Origin: Clostridia bacterium
GTDB lineage: Bacteria; Bacillota; Clostridia; Oscillospirales; Acutalibacteraceae
Direction: 5' to 3'
NCBI GenBank assembly: GCA_017537245.1
Contig: JAFYLD010000016.1
Location: 1-33,462 of the forward strand
Length of the DNA stretch: 33,462 nt
Part shown: piece after piece, positions 1 through 7,727 of the stretch
Position numbering within the stretch: the stretch's first letter is position 1
How the letters are laid out: every line of letters begins with the position of its first letter
Made by a program: the position numbers and the translations under genes
The notes under the pieces: model-generated
What the model saw: the letters and a program-made list of their open reading frames with translations, nothing else
Database searches by the model: none
What the model was told of the DNA's origin: nothing

Positions 1-86
1 AAATTGCAAAAAAGCTAGGAATTTCTCGAAGTTACGTGTCGCGTATCGAAACAGCTGCGCTTTTAAAACTTAAAAACGCTTTTTAA
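1..86 (+). CDS. Sporulation sigma factor, C-terminal fragment (SigK-like)
   Basis: Only the last 27 codons lie in the window, in the frame beginning at base 3 and ending with TAA at 84-86. The peptide reads IAKKLGISRSYVSRIETAAL and then LKLKNAF. This is the helix-turn-helix of sigma-70 region 4.2, which contacts the -35 element. GISRSYVSRIE is the form typical of the mother-cell sporulation sigma factors SigK and SigE, closer to SigK as I recall it. The gene runs toward the exported-protein operon, and the two share a hairpin at 92-119. A sporulation sigma factor fits with spo0A elsewhere in the window. Too little is present to decide between SigK, SigE, SigG and SigF. Confidence 0.75.
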   Translation, partial: IAKKLGISRSYVSRIETAALLKLKNAF

Positions 87-91
87 TCAAA

Positions 92-119
92 AAAAGAGAA
101 CCTCTAATGGTTCTCTTTT
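92..119. terminator. Intrinsic terminator between convergent genes
   Basis: An 11-bp perfect inverted repeat (AAAAGAGAACC, 92-102, and GGTTCTCTTTT, 109-119) with a 6-nt loop. On the minus strand the stem runs into a seven-T tract, so it ends the exported-protein operon. On the plus strand four T follow, so it may also serve the sigma factor gene. Confidence 0.85.
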
Positions 120-123
120 AAAA

Positions 124-1182
124 TTATGCGTATACTATTTTCCATTCAACCTTTAGTCCTGCATCATCAATAGATGATAACGCAGAAACACCGATTGCAA
201 AATCATCGCCCGACTTAACGTCAAACTCAACGTATGTACCTATGCTATCGGTTTTTAAGTAGTCTTCACCGGTATCGGTTGTATTACGTTGTTGAATAAT
301 GTAGTTCTTAGGATCAATAAGTTTATCAATGCTTAACATTGCCTTTTTTGCATCGCTAAGAATATAGAATCTAATCTTACCATCTTTGTTTGCTTTATAA
401 GAATAGAAATAACCTTGATCATTACCCTTTTTAATGGTTGTTGTAACTTTATCACCTGCAGAATCTAATACTTTAGGATTATCTTTGCTGCCCACAGGAC
501 TAGTAAACAAAATTGTAAAGCTCTCGGTTTTTGAACCGCTATTACCAATTTGGAAATCTATTTGCGCACTAGCAAGAAGGTCAGACACAACCTCAAATGA
601 CAACACACCATTTTTTGCAGTGTATTTTACGCCATTATAAATAACGTAAGCATTAGGACTGTTAATAGTCATAATCTTATTACTAACGCGAGCAATTTTA
701 TAATACTCAACAGTGCCCGCTTTTATATCAACAGTTACTACCTTACCCTTTGAATTCGGAGCGGTAACAAGTGGGTTATCGGCACTTGAAATTGGAGTAT
801 TATCGTCAGGGTTACTGGTAGTCGGTTGTGATTCAATATAGGTTGGAGGCAAATCATCCTCTTCGCTATTACTGCTATTGCTGCTGTTATTAGAGTTACC
901 GCCATCACCAATACTTACGATATTATTGCTAACAACTTCTTCGCTTGTAGTAGAACTACCGTAACTAGTGTTACCTTCGTCACTAGTTACGGTACTATCA
1001 ACTGATTCAGCATTGTTGGTTACATCTTCTGAATTATCGGTGTTATTATAAACCGCGCTAGAACTATCAGCTACGTCATTAGATGATGAATCGCTGTCAA
1101 CGACGTCACTACTACAACCTACCAAAACGCTTATAATCATAGTAAGCGCTAATATTAAAACAAATAATTTATTAAATTTCAT
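124..1182 (-). CDS. Ser/Asn-rich lipoprotein with two repeated beta-sandwich-like domains
   Basis: 352 residues, last gene of the six-gene exported operon. The N-terminus is a lipoprotein signal peptide with lipobox LVGC (Cys23), so the protein should be tethered to the outer face of the membrane. Residues 24-135 are a low-complexity linker of Ser, Asn, Asp, Thr and Glu, probably a wall-spanning spacer. Two related units follow, at about 135-230 (starting DNPLVTAP) and 234-350 (starting DNPKVLDS). Both read as beta-rich pre-peptidase-like modules. No enzyme motif and no LPxTG signal is present, and the only cysteine is the lipobox one. An ATG start follows a TAGGT ribosome binding site, 9 bp after the upstream gene. 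Function is unknown; a surface binding or scaffold role is inferred from the layout. Confidence 0.8.
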   Translation of the reverse strand: MKFNKLFVLILALTMIISVLVGCSSDVVDSDSSSNDVADSSSAVYNNTDNSEDVTNNAESVDSTVTSDEGNTSYGSSTTSEEVVSNNIVSIGDGGNSNNSSNSSNSEEDDLPPTYIESQPTTSNPDDNTPISSADNPLVTAPNSKGKVVTVDIKAGTVEYYKIARVSNKIMTINSPNAYVIYNGVKYTAKNGVLSFEVVSDLLASAQIDFQIGNSGSKTESFTILFTSPVGSKDNPKVLDSAGDKVTTTIKKGNDQGYFYSYKANKDGKIRFYILSDAKKAMLSIDKLIDPKNYIIQQRNTTDTGEDYLKTDSIGTYVEFDVKSGDDFAIGVSALSSIDDAGLKVEWKIVYA

Positions 1183-1191
1183 TTATTTTAC

Positions 1192-1575
1192 CTACTTTTT
1201 AATAATTTTAAGAAGATATTTACCAGTTTCAGCTTTTATATTTATAACAGGACTTCCGTCATAATAATATCCTTTCGGACATGATAATACGTAAAGTTTA
1301 TAACCATCTGTATTAACTGGTGGAAATGTTGCAACACCCTGTTTGTTAGAGCGCGCAGTAACACTAGAAGTTTTTTGCAATTTAAGTACTACACCTTCAA
1401 TTAAATTACCATCTTGGTCCGCAACAGTTACAGTAAATCTTGTTGGTTTTTTTGCTTCTTCAGTAATAGATTGTTGACTAGACGCAGCATTTGTTGCGGA
1501 TTCTTCGCCACAAGCGCATATAGAAAAGCTCAACAAAATCGCCATTACTAAAGCCAAAAATCTTTTTAAATTCAT
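1192..1575 (-). CDS. Small Ig-like (SpaA/carboxypeptidase-regulatory-like) lipoprotein
   Basis: 127 residues. It has a signal peptide with lipobox ICAC (Cys22), a short polar linker, then one beta-sandwich domain from about residue 47 to the end. The domain carries the signature VTVADQDGNLIEGVVLKLQ followed by NKQGVATF, typical of prealbumin-like, Cna-B or carboxypeptidase-regulatory folds. These are binding or structural modules, not catalytic ones. It is clearly paralogous to the next upstream gene (1586-1990) and to the N-terminal domains of the two large proteins of this operon. One cysteine, in LSCPKGYYY, lies in the mature domain. The stop codon of the upstream gene overlaps this gene's ribosome binding site (TAGGC), which suggests coupled translation. 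The ligand is unknown. Confidence 0.8.
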   Translation of the reverse strand: MNLKRFLALVMAILLSFSICACGEESATNAASSQQSITEEAKKPTRFTVTVADQDGNLIEGVVLKLQKTSSVTARSNKQGVATFPPVNTDGYKLYVLSCPKGYYYDGSPVINIKAETGKYLLKIIKK

Positions 1576-1585
1576 TTTTTGTTGC

Positions 1586-1990
1586 CTACTTCTTTGTTAT
1601 TTCAAAGGTGTATTCTGTAATACCGTCTTCAAGATAAATATAGTTAGTACCTACGTACTCGGTTTCGTAACCAGCTGGACAAACTGATAAAGAAATCTTG
1701 TGTTCATCGGTAATTTCTTCATCAAAAGTAGCAACACCGTTTGCATCGGCTAACGTTGGCTTACAAACGTCGGTGCAAAGTTGTACCATTACGTTTGGTA
1801 CTGGATCACCATTTTGATCAACAACTTTTACAGTAAACTTAGCAGTTTCTTCTTCAGACACTACGTCGTTATCACTTGCGGCAGGCTTGCTATTGTCGTT
1901 TGGCTTTTCTTCAGCAACTTCATCGTTGCCACATGCGCAAAAACAAAATACCATGCATAATGCAAGAATAAGAGCAATAATTTTTTTCAT
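1586..1990 (-). CDS. Small Ig-like lipoprotein with a cysteine pair in the domain
   Basis: 134 residues from the ATG at 1990. A longer reading from a TTG nine bases upstream is less likely, because the AAAGGAT site would abut that codon, whereas it lies 9 nt before the ATG. Signal peptide with lipobox FCAC (Cys20), an acidic and Asn-rich linker, then a single Ig-like domain with VKVVDQNGDPVPNVMVQL and ANGVATF. It is a paralogue of the gene at 1192-1575. The domain has three cysteines, two as CTDVC in the second strand and one in SVCPAGY. That is unusual for this fold and suggests a disulfide. The preceding gene encodes an exported thioredoxin-fold protein, so this lipoprotein is a plausible redox client; that is inference. 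Confidence 0.8.
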   Translation of the reverse strand: MKKIIALILALCMVFCFCACGNDEVAEEKPNDNSKPAASDNDVVSEEETAKFTVKVVDQNGDPVPNVMVQLCTDVCKPTLADANGVATFDEEITDEHKISLSVCPAGYETEYVGTNYIYLEDGITEYTFEITKK

Positions 1991-2008
1991 AAAATTCAAA
2001 TCCTTTTC

Positions 2009-2623
2009 TTATTTAATATCTTCAAAACTTTCAACGATTTTTTGAGTATAATCATCAGCAGAAAAATATGCAAACAAACTCTCAAAAACGCCTTCTTCAA
2101 TAACTGCGCCCATGTGAGAAAAAGCTACAGTACCATAACGGTCAATTACTACCGTTGTTGGAAATCCACGTATGCTAAAAGCAGTATTCCACGCTAAATC
2201 GCCCTTTATCAAAGGAAGTGATAGTTCATTTTGAACAGCATATTTTTGTATATCATTTTCTTTATCATCTGTTGGATTTATTGCCAAAACGGCAACGTCG
2301 TCGCTATATTTATCGGCAGCAGCCTGCAAATATGGAAATTCCATTTGACAAGGTCCACAATTAACGTACCAAAAATTTAGAACAATAGCTTTTTTTGACT
2401 TGAGCAATTCAGAAAAAACATACTCATTACCGTTAACGTCGGTCACAGTATAATCGCCCATTTTATCGCCTAGCGAATAACTACTTTCTGACAAAACCGA
2501 ATCACCAATAAGAACGTTAGTGTCCTTGTTTTCTACGATTTCATCTGCTCCGCAAGCGGTCAAAAGCACCAAACAAACACAAAGAAATGAAGTTATAAAC
2601 AATTTAAAAATCTTATTTTTCAT
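2009..2623 (-). CDS. TlpA/ResA-like thioredoxin-fold lipoprotein
   Basis: 204 residues from the ATG at 2623; a longer frame exists from an in-frame TTG but overlaps the upstream gene and lacks support. Lipobox LTAC (Cys24) anchors it outside the membrane. From about residue 50 it has the redoxin layout: LGDKMGDYTVTDVNG, then VLNFWYVNCGPCQMEFP with the CGPC active site (Cys89, Cys92), and cis-Pro155 in GFPTTVVID. Exported TlpA/ResA proteins usually reduce or isomerise disulfides in cytochromes or envelope proteins; no cytochrome gene is near. The thioredoxin domain is paralogous to that of the first gene of the operon, whose motif is CSWC instead. It starts 7 bp after the upstream stop and lies among lipoproteins with extra cysteines. 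Confidence 0.85.
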   Translation of the reverse strand: MKNKIFKLFITSFLCVCLVLLTACGADEIVENKDTNVLIGDSVLSESSYSLGDKMGDYTVTDVNGNEYVFSELLKSKKAIVLNFWYVNCGPCQMEFPYLQAAADKYSDDVAVLAINPTDDKENDIQKYAVQNELSLPLIKGDLAWNTAFSIRGFPTTVVIDRYGTVAFSHMGAVIEEGVFESLFAYFSADDYTQKIVESFEDIK

Positions 2624-2630
2624 AGGTCGT

Positions 2631-3881
2631 TTATTCTGCGTAACAACACATAAATAACCACGCAATTTCGTTATTTATATTTGTAAGATTTACACCGGAA
2701 TCATCTTTAAACATATAACCGTTGCTTTCAGGATTCCACCAATTAGCATAATCACCACGTTGTTGAATAATATACTTTAGATCCTCTGTCAAAGGATATA
2801 CGCCGTTATCTTCATCAACGTATTCAATGTACTCGAGCAAGCATTCAGAATAGCTTTCTCTCTTTATAAAGTTTTCATCTTCATCAAAGAAATATTTGCT
2901 TACACCAGAGCGATCAAGCATAGTTTTGAAGCAAGCTATATACTTACAATCCTTTGCAAGACGAACAAGTACGATAGGACCATTTTCATTATTTAGATGA
3001 TAGAAACCATCCTCTTTATTCAAAACAATCTTATAGGTGTCTGTTGAAGCGGTTAAATCGAATTCTTTAATTGATAGACTTGAAGACAAAGTATATTTTT
3101 CGAGATCAACCGTCTTTTTATAGATAGTCCAAGGTTCATCCTCGATAGTTTTTATAGGATCACCAAGACGATTTATACCTATAATACAATTTTTAACACC
3201 CTTTGCAGCATCAAGACCCAAAACGTATACAGAAGTACCCGTACCATTAGTTCCGATCATTTCTGCTTTAACGTTAATGGTAAATTTATTATCCTTAACC
3301 TCGGCGGTATTATTTTCTTGCACAAAATGAGGAGCGCCATAATAACCGATGGTCACGTTAGCATCGTCACAAATAGAAAACTCATAATTACCTGCCTGTG
3401 TAGGAGCAAACAAGAAGTAATTGCGACTGTTTTCTTTGAGCTCTGCGTAAGTAGAACCGCTGTTAATATAATAAGCATCAAGTTCCTTAGAACCAACCGT
3501 AAGTTTTTCTACATTTGATTTATTAACCATTAACGATACAATAACGTCAACTTCTGTTTCCTCTGGAGTAACCTCAAGTTCAGTATCATAGTGATACTGT
3601 GTTTCTGTATCAGTAAAGTTAAGCACTATACCATACGTGCCACTCTCGAGAGTTTTAGTAGCAATACCCTTGTCGTTAACAGCCTGCATAGCAACCTGCT
3701 TGTCGCCATCCATAAACTTAACAATAATACCAGAAGTATACGGATTACCAAAAGCATCTTTAACATACACGGTATAACCCTCTTCACCCGAACCGCAACC
3801 GATTAGGGTGAAAAGTGACAATGTAAGAAATGTTACTAAACAAATAGAAATTATTTTTTTACAAATACTCATACCAATCAT
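2631..3881 (-). CDS. Multidomain lipoprotein: Ig-like domain, PPC-like domain and a WLxxC module
   Basis: 416 residues. Lipobox LIGC (Cys29). Residues 35-118 form an Ig-like domain of the same family as the small lipoproteins downstream (YTVYVKDAFGNPYTSG, NDKGIATK). Residues about 125-245 look like a pre-peptidase C-type beta domain (YFLFAPTQAGNYEFSI). Residues about 280-416 match a module found twice in the next upstream gene: DGFYHLNNENGPIVLV, then YPLTEDLKYIIQQ, ending NEIAWLFMCCYAE. No catalytic motif is recognisable. Several cysteines lie in the mature part, including the CC near the C-terminus. It sits 23 bp after the membrane-anchored thioredoxin gene and 7 bp before the lipoprotein thioredoxin. 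Surface binding is a guess from the fold types. A second ATG three codons in is a possible alternative start. Confidence 0.75.
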   Translation of the reverse strand: MIGMSICKKIISICLVTFLTLSLFTLIGCGSGEEGYTVYVKDAFGNPYTSGIIVKFMDGDKQVAMQAVNDKGIATKTLESGTYGIVLNFTDTETQYHYDTELEVTPEETEVDVIVSLMVNKSNVEKLTVGSKELDAYYINSGSTYAELKENSRNYFLFAPTQAGNYEFSICDDANVTIGYYGAPHFVQENNTAEVKDNKFTINVKAEMIGTNGTGTSVYVLGLDAAKGVKNCIIGINRLGDPIKTIEDEPWTIYKKTVDLEKYTLSSSLSIKEFDLTASTDTYKIVLNKEDGFYHLNNENGPIVLVRLAKDCKYIACFKTMLDRSGVSKYFFDEDENFIKRESYSECLLEYIEYVDEDNGVYPLTEDLKYIIQQRGDYANWWNPESNGYMFKDDSGVNLTNINNEIAWLFMCCYAE

Positions 3882-3904
3882 TCTTTCACGTAAGAAATAA
3901 ATTT

Positions 3905-6712
3905 TTAAGCGCCGAGATGATCATAGTAGAAGCAAATCTTTAACCATGAGTTTTCAACGTCTTCGAAAGTATATTTATTCATAAGTTGTTGCAATATTTC
4001 AGCAAGTTCTTCGTCAACCACAACGCAACCATCGAGCTCTGTTCTTGACTTGTCCATCTTACCTAAATACTTTTTAATATCTTCGGTAAGATCTTCGCCA
4101 TCACCGTGATAACGACCTGCAAATACATCGTCTATTTGATATATTTCAGCGTTTTGGTCAAATTCTTCGCCCCAAAGTTTTTCTAAATACTCTGTGGTTT
4201 TTTCAACGTCGTTATTGTTTTGCTTTAAGTAAGCTAGTATCTCACCGTCTGTTTCTGACTTACTAAAGTCAAAACCACCCATATTAATCATTTCGGTAAT
4301 TGACTGACTAAATACTGTTGTAATACCGGTGAAATCAGCATAAATCAAGCTGCCGCCTTCACTATCATAATATTTGCCGTCCTTTAATACAGGAGTAATA
4401 CCACCAGAAATGATATCATACATTGCGCTACCAGTAGCGTCAGTATCATAAGTGAAGTAACCAGGCGCAGCTAAACGGAATAGTTTATAAGTAGCACCAA
4501 GATATTCAACGTCATAGTTAATGGTACCGGTTGCATATACATCCCAGAAAGCCATATTGATATAATATGGTTTACCCGCTTCCATGTAATATACCATTGA
4601 GCAGTTGTTAGGATCGGTGTACATTCTTTCATCATGCTCGTAAGTATAAATTACTTGTGCGTTTTGATCAAAAATCCAAGCATCTATACCGTCTTGATAA
4701 TCACTCTTTGAAGTAAAACGATATACACCAGACTGTGTAGGAATAAACTCTGACAAGAAACCTCTTGGCATAATTACACGGTCATAGTAGAAATTATTGG
4801 TTGCAACGTTTTTACCAAGTGTTGTCTTATATGCACAGAAAGGTGCTAAACCTCTAATAGGGTCTTCAAGTTGAGAAGCGCCAGGGCCGTAAACTTGATA
4901 ATATTTGCACATCTTTAGCCACTCGTTTTCATCGTCCTCAAAACCGGCTACACGAGCAACCTGCTTAAGCATTTCTGCAAGTTCTTTATTAACGGTACAA
5001 AGACCGTGTATCTTAGCGTTTGACGCATAAGAGAAATACTGCACCATGCCTAGACCTTTGTCCTCTTTCTTATCATATAGGCTTACACCCTTTTCATCAG
5101 CTTCACCATTCATAACAAGATTTTGAACTGAATCTTCCTCATTAAATGGTGTATAACCCATGAGATCAGCCAAAAGAAGTGGGCCGTTTGCGCTACCTAC
5201 ATGATAATAACCATCGGCTTCGTTATATACAACGTTTACATAACTATAATTTTCATCTTCATCAGCAGTTGCAACATATCGTGGCAAATATGTAGCAACG
5301 TTAATTTGTGACTTATCTACAACGCGTAGATTATCAACATAAACCGTATCGTCGCCTTCTGCGCCACTTTCATCCTTCATATAACAAAGTGCAACTTCAT
5401 AAACGCCATCTTTATCTGCAACGCATGGATAACACGTTTGCCATTTTTCAGAAGTGGATACACCAGAAATCTGGAATACGTCTTCACCATCAACAATTAC
5501 GTACATTATATCGCATGCAGCTTCAGAAGAAGCAAGATAATCAAAGCCTATTGCCTGTCCTGCTTTAAGTTCAACGTTAGCATAAAGAATAGCGTAAGAA
5601 CCATCGATTTCTTTGTTTGATGCATATACACATGAACGACCGTTCTTTTCGCCTATGATAAACGGCCAAATGTACTTAGCATCTTCGCCATCTTTTTCGG
5701 CAGAAAATTCAACCTTTATATCGCCTGAATTTATAGCGTTTGCAATTTCATCACTGCTTGGCATATCATAGGTTGGCTCAACTTGTGAAACAAGATCACT
5801 AATTCCGTTTTCGCAAAGTTTTTGCTTATATTTTTCTGAAGTGAAATGATCAAATGCGCATACCCATGGGCGTTTGCTTGTAATAGCACCAGATTCAACT
5901 ACACAAATAACGCCGTATTGATCAACAAAGATAGAAGTAGGATAGCCTGATACACCAAAAGTATTTGCCCAAGAAGATGGACATGAAACCATTGGGAAGG
6001 TATATCCATACTGTTTTTGGAAACCATCAACCGCATTATTATCTTCCATTGGATTTAGAGCGATAATTTCGATTTCGTCGCTATAATCTTTGTAAAGTTC
6101 TTGCATTAATGGGAATTCTTCAAGACACCAGCTACAAGTGGTGTACCAGAAGTTAAGAACAACTAATTTCTTTGTCTTTAAAATTTCTGCGAGATTTATT
6201 TCAGTACCATCCGGCTTCATAACGGTAAAATCATACATTACGTCACCAAGGCCAAGTGTTGTAGTAGAAATATCTGCATCGGTAATCAAAGAAGAAGTAA
6301 GAATAATATTCTTTGTAGTATCATCAAACTTGTATGACTCTTCTGCCTTATAACCTTTTGGAACAGGTGATAAAACAATTTTATAATCTGAACTCTTATC
6401 AAGGTTAAAAGTTGAAGTACCTTTATCGTTTGTCTTGCAATAGTCGATCATATCATCGCCATTATAAATATAAACGTCGATACCTGACATCGCCATGCCG
6501 CCCATTGATTTTACGTTAACGGTATAAAGGGTGTCACCATTTGGTCTTTCAAAATCATCGGCGCTACCGCTGTCGCTACTTCCGCCAAACGGAACGAAAA
6601 TGATTGTAGCAGCAATCGCAAGTACAAGCACTGAAGCAATAATTATGCAAAGAATTTTCTTTGCCTTTATAAACTCCAAAATCTTGTTAAAGAAAGCTTT
6701 TAATTTTTCCAT
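3905..6712 (-). CDS. Membrane-anchored multidomain thioredoxin-fold protein
   Basis: 935 residues from the ATG at 6712, chosen because AGGAGG lies 5 nt upstream; the frame stays open 15 codons further but without a site. First gene of the exported operon. Residues 19-44 are a single membrane anchor with lysines before it, so the rest should be outside. In order: an Ig-like domain (62-135, NVKSMGGMAMSGIDVYI); a TlpA-like thioredoxin domain (155-300) with FWYTTCSWCLEEFP, active-site Cys193 and Cys196, and cis-Pro258; a jelly-roll-like domain (330-466) with a second CxxC (CYPC, 427-430); a WLxxC module (500-608); a PPC-like domain (643-740, IPTQSGVYRF); and a second WLxxC module (778-934). No named family covers the whole protein. 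It may act as an extracellular thiol oxidoreductase with binding modules; substrates are unknown. Confidence 0.8.
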   Translation of the reverse strand: MEKLKAFFNKILEFIKAKKILCIIIASVLVLAIAATIIFVPFGGSSDSGSADDFERPNGDTLYTVNVKSMGGMAMSGIDVYIYNGDDMIDYCKTNDKGTSTFNLDKSSDYKIVLSPVPKGYKAEESYKFDDTTKNIILTSSLITDADISTTTLGLGDVMYDFTVMKPDGTEINLAEILKTKKLVVLNFWYTTCSWCLEEFPLMQELYKDYSDEIEIIALNPMEDNNAVDGFQKQYGYTFPMVSCPSSWANTFGVSGYPTSIFVDQYGVICVVESGAITSKRPWVCAFDHFTSEKYKQKLCENGISDLVSQVEPTYDMPSSDEIANAINSGDIKVEFSAEKDGEDAKYIWPFIIGEKNGRSCVYASNKEIDGSYAILYANVELKAGQAIGFDYLASSEAACDIMYVIVDGEDVFQISGVSTSEKWQTCYPCVADKDGVYEVALCYMKDESGAEGDDTVYVDNLRVVDKSQINVATYLPRYVATADEDENYSYVNVVYNEADGYYHVGSANGPLLLADLMGYTPFNEEDSVQNLVMNGEADEKGVSLYDKKEDKGLGMVQYFSYASNAKIHGLCTVNKELAEMLKQVARVAGFEDDENEWLKMCKYYQVYGPGASQLEDPIRGLAPFCAYKTTLGKNVATNNFYYDRVIMPRGFLSEFIPTQSGVYRFTSKSDYQDGIDAWIFDQNAQVIYTYEHDERMYTDPNNCSMVYYMEAGKPYYINMAFWDVYATGTINYDVEYLGATYKLFRLAAPGYFTYDTDATGSAMYDIISGGITPVLKDGKYYDSEGGSLIYADFTGITTVFSQSITEMINMGGFDFSKSETDGEILAYLKQNNNDVEKTTEYLEKLWGEEFDQNAEIYQIDDVFAGRYHGDGEDLTEDIKKYLGKMDKSRTELDGCVVVDEELAEILQQLMNKYTFEDVENSWLKICFYYDHLGA

Positions 6713-6772
6713 AATTCCTCCTGAAAGAATAACAAAAATTACTAAGGCACAATACACCTAATTATTCACATT

Positions 6773-6802
6773 ATTTTAACATATAAAAAGCCCTTTCGTC
6801 AA
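6773..6802 (-). promoter_or_regulatory. Sigma-A promoter of the exported-protein operon
   Basis: On the minus strand, TTGACG (6797-6802), an 18-bp spacer and TAAAAT (6773-6778), placed about 60 bp before the first start codon. I see no riboswitch or operator repeat between it and the AGGAGGAATT ribosome binding site. Confidence 0.75.
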
Positions 6803-6827
6803 TAAAAATTTATGATATTTTTCAAAA

Positions 6828-6858
6828 AATTTAACCCGACGTTATGTCGGGTTAAATT
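6828..6858 (-). terminator. Intrinsic terminator after the radical SAM gene
   Basis: A 13-bp perfect stem (AATTTAACCCGAC, 6828-6840, and its complement, 6846-6858) with a 5-nt loop, followed on the minus strand by TTTTTT. The stem overlaps the last codon and stop of the radical SAM gene (stop at 6852-6854), so the gene ends inside its own terminator. Confidence 0.9.
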
Positions 6859-7727
6859 CCTGTAAAATCAAATTCTGGTATATAATTTTTATTTGCGCTA
6901 ACAAGTTCTTGAATATAACAATTATCATAGCCGGATTCTGCAATATAATCAACAACTTTATTATATTCTCTTTCGGTTATCTTGCGATTTATAACAGCCA
7001 TTTCCCCTGCTTTAAAAAGTGGAATATATTGACTCATTATACTAAAATATGCGTTTGGCAAATTATCTTTTACCCAATCAAAAACAGCAATAGCATCGCG
7101 TGTAGCTTGCGGCATAAGAAGGTGTCTTACTATTACGCCTTTTTGCATAACATCGTCTTTAAAAACGCACTCAGGCTGTTGTCTATACGCCTCGATTAAT
7201 GCTTTTTTGCAAACTTGCGGATAAATACAAGCATTTGAATAAAGTCGTGCTTTATCTTCGTCAAAATATTTAAAATCCATTAAATATATATCAACGTATC
7301 CCTCAAGACGCTTTAGCGTATCAACGTTTTCAAAACCGCTAGAATTATAAACCACAGGAATACTAGGTCTATAAATATCGAGCGCATCAATAATTGCATC
7401 TACAAAATGAGTTGGAGTTACGAGATTGATATTATGTGCGCCTTGATTTTCAAGGTTTTTAAAAATATCTGCAAGTTCTTTTGGCGTTATCGTTTTGCCG
7501 ATATTTTTAGCGCTAATATCACTGTTTTGACAAAAAACACAATGAAGCGAACACCCACTAAAAAATATAGTACCCGAGCCATTTGTGCCGCTAATAGACG
7601 GCTCCTCCCAAAAATGAAGAGCGGCGCGCGCAACAACAGGTTTTAGCGGCATTTGACATGCTCCACCGATATTTTCATTTGCGGTGCGAAACGCGTTACA
7701 CTGTCGCGGACACAGGTTGCACTGCAT
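6852..7727 (-). CDS. Radical SAM protein, PflX family (pyruvate formate-lyase-activating-enzyme-like)
   Basis: 291 residues. Residues 3-10 hold an N-terminal cysteine cluster (CNLCPRQC), with another Cys at 24. The radical SAM 4Fe-4S motif follows as GCSLHCVFCQN (Cys59, Cys63, Cys66). The layout matches the COG1313/PflX group, which resembles glycyl-radical-enzyme activases but whose substrate is generally unproven. No glycyl radical enzyme gene is nearby, so a pyruvate formate-lyase role should not be assumed. The ATG at 7727 follows an AGGAGGT site with 8-nt spacing, and the gene overlaps the exonuclease stop by 32 bp. It is the last gene of the bglA-typA unit and ends at the terminator at 6828-6858. 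Confidence 0.85.
   Translation of the reverse strand: MQCNLCPRQCNAFRTANENIGGACQMPLKPVVARAALHFWEEPSISGTNGSGTIFFSGCSLHCVFCQNSDISAKNIGKTITPKELADIFKNLENQGAHNINLVTPTHFVDAIIDALDIYRPSIPVVYNSSGFENVDTLKRLEGYVDIYLMDFKYFDEDKARLYSNACIYPQVCKKALIEAYRQQPECVFKDDVMQKGVIVRHLLMPQATRDAIAVFDWVKDNLPNAYFSIMSQYIPLFKAGEMAVINRKITEREYNKVVDYIAESGYDNCYIQELVSANKNYIPEFDFTGI

Noticed and set aside
6713-6851. Riboswitch or T-box before the exported operon
   Set aside because: The leader between promoter and start is about 60 nt and has no stable stem.
6852-7727. Calling the radical SAM protein a true pyruvate formate-lyase activase
   Set aside because: It has the extra N-terminal cysteine cluster of the PflX group and no glycyl radical enzyme gene nearby.
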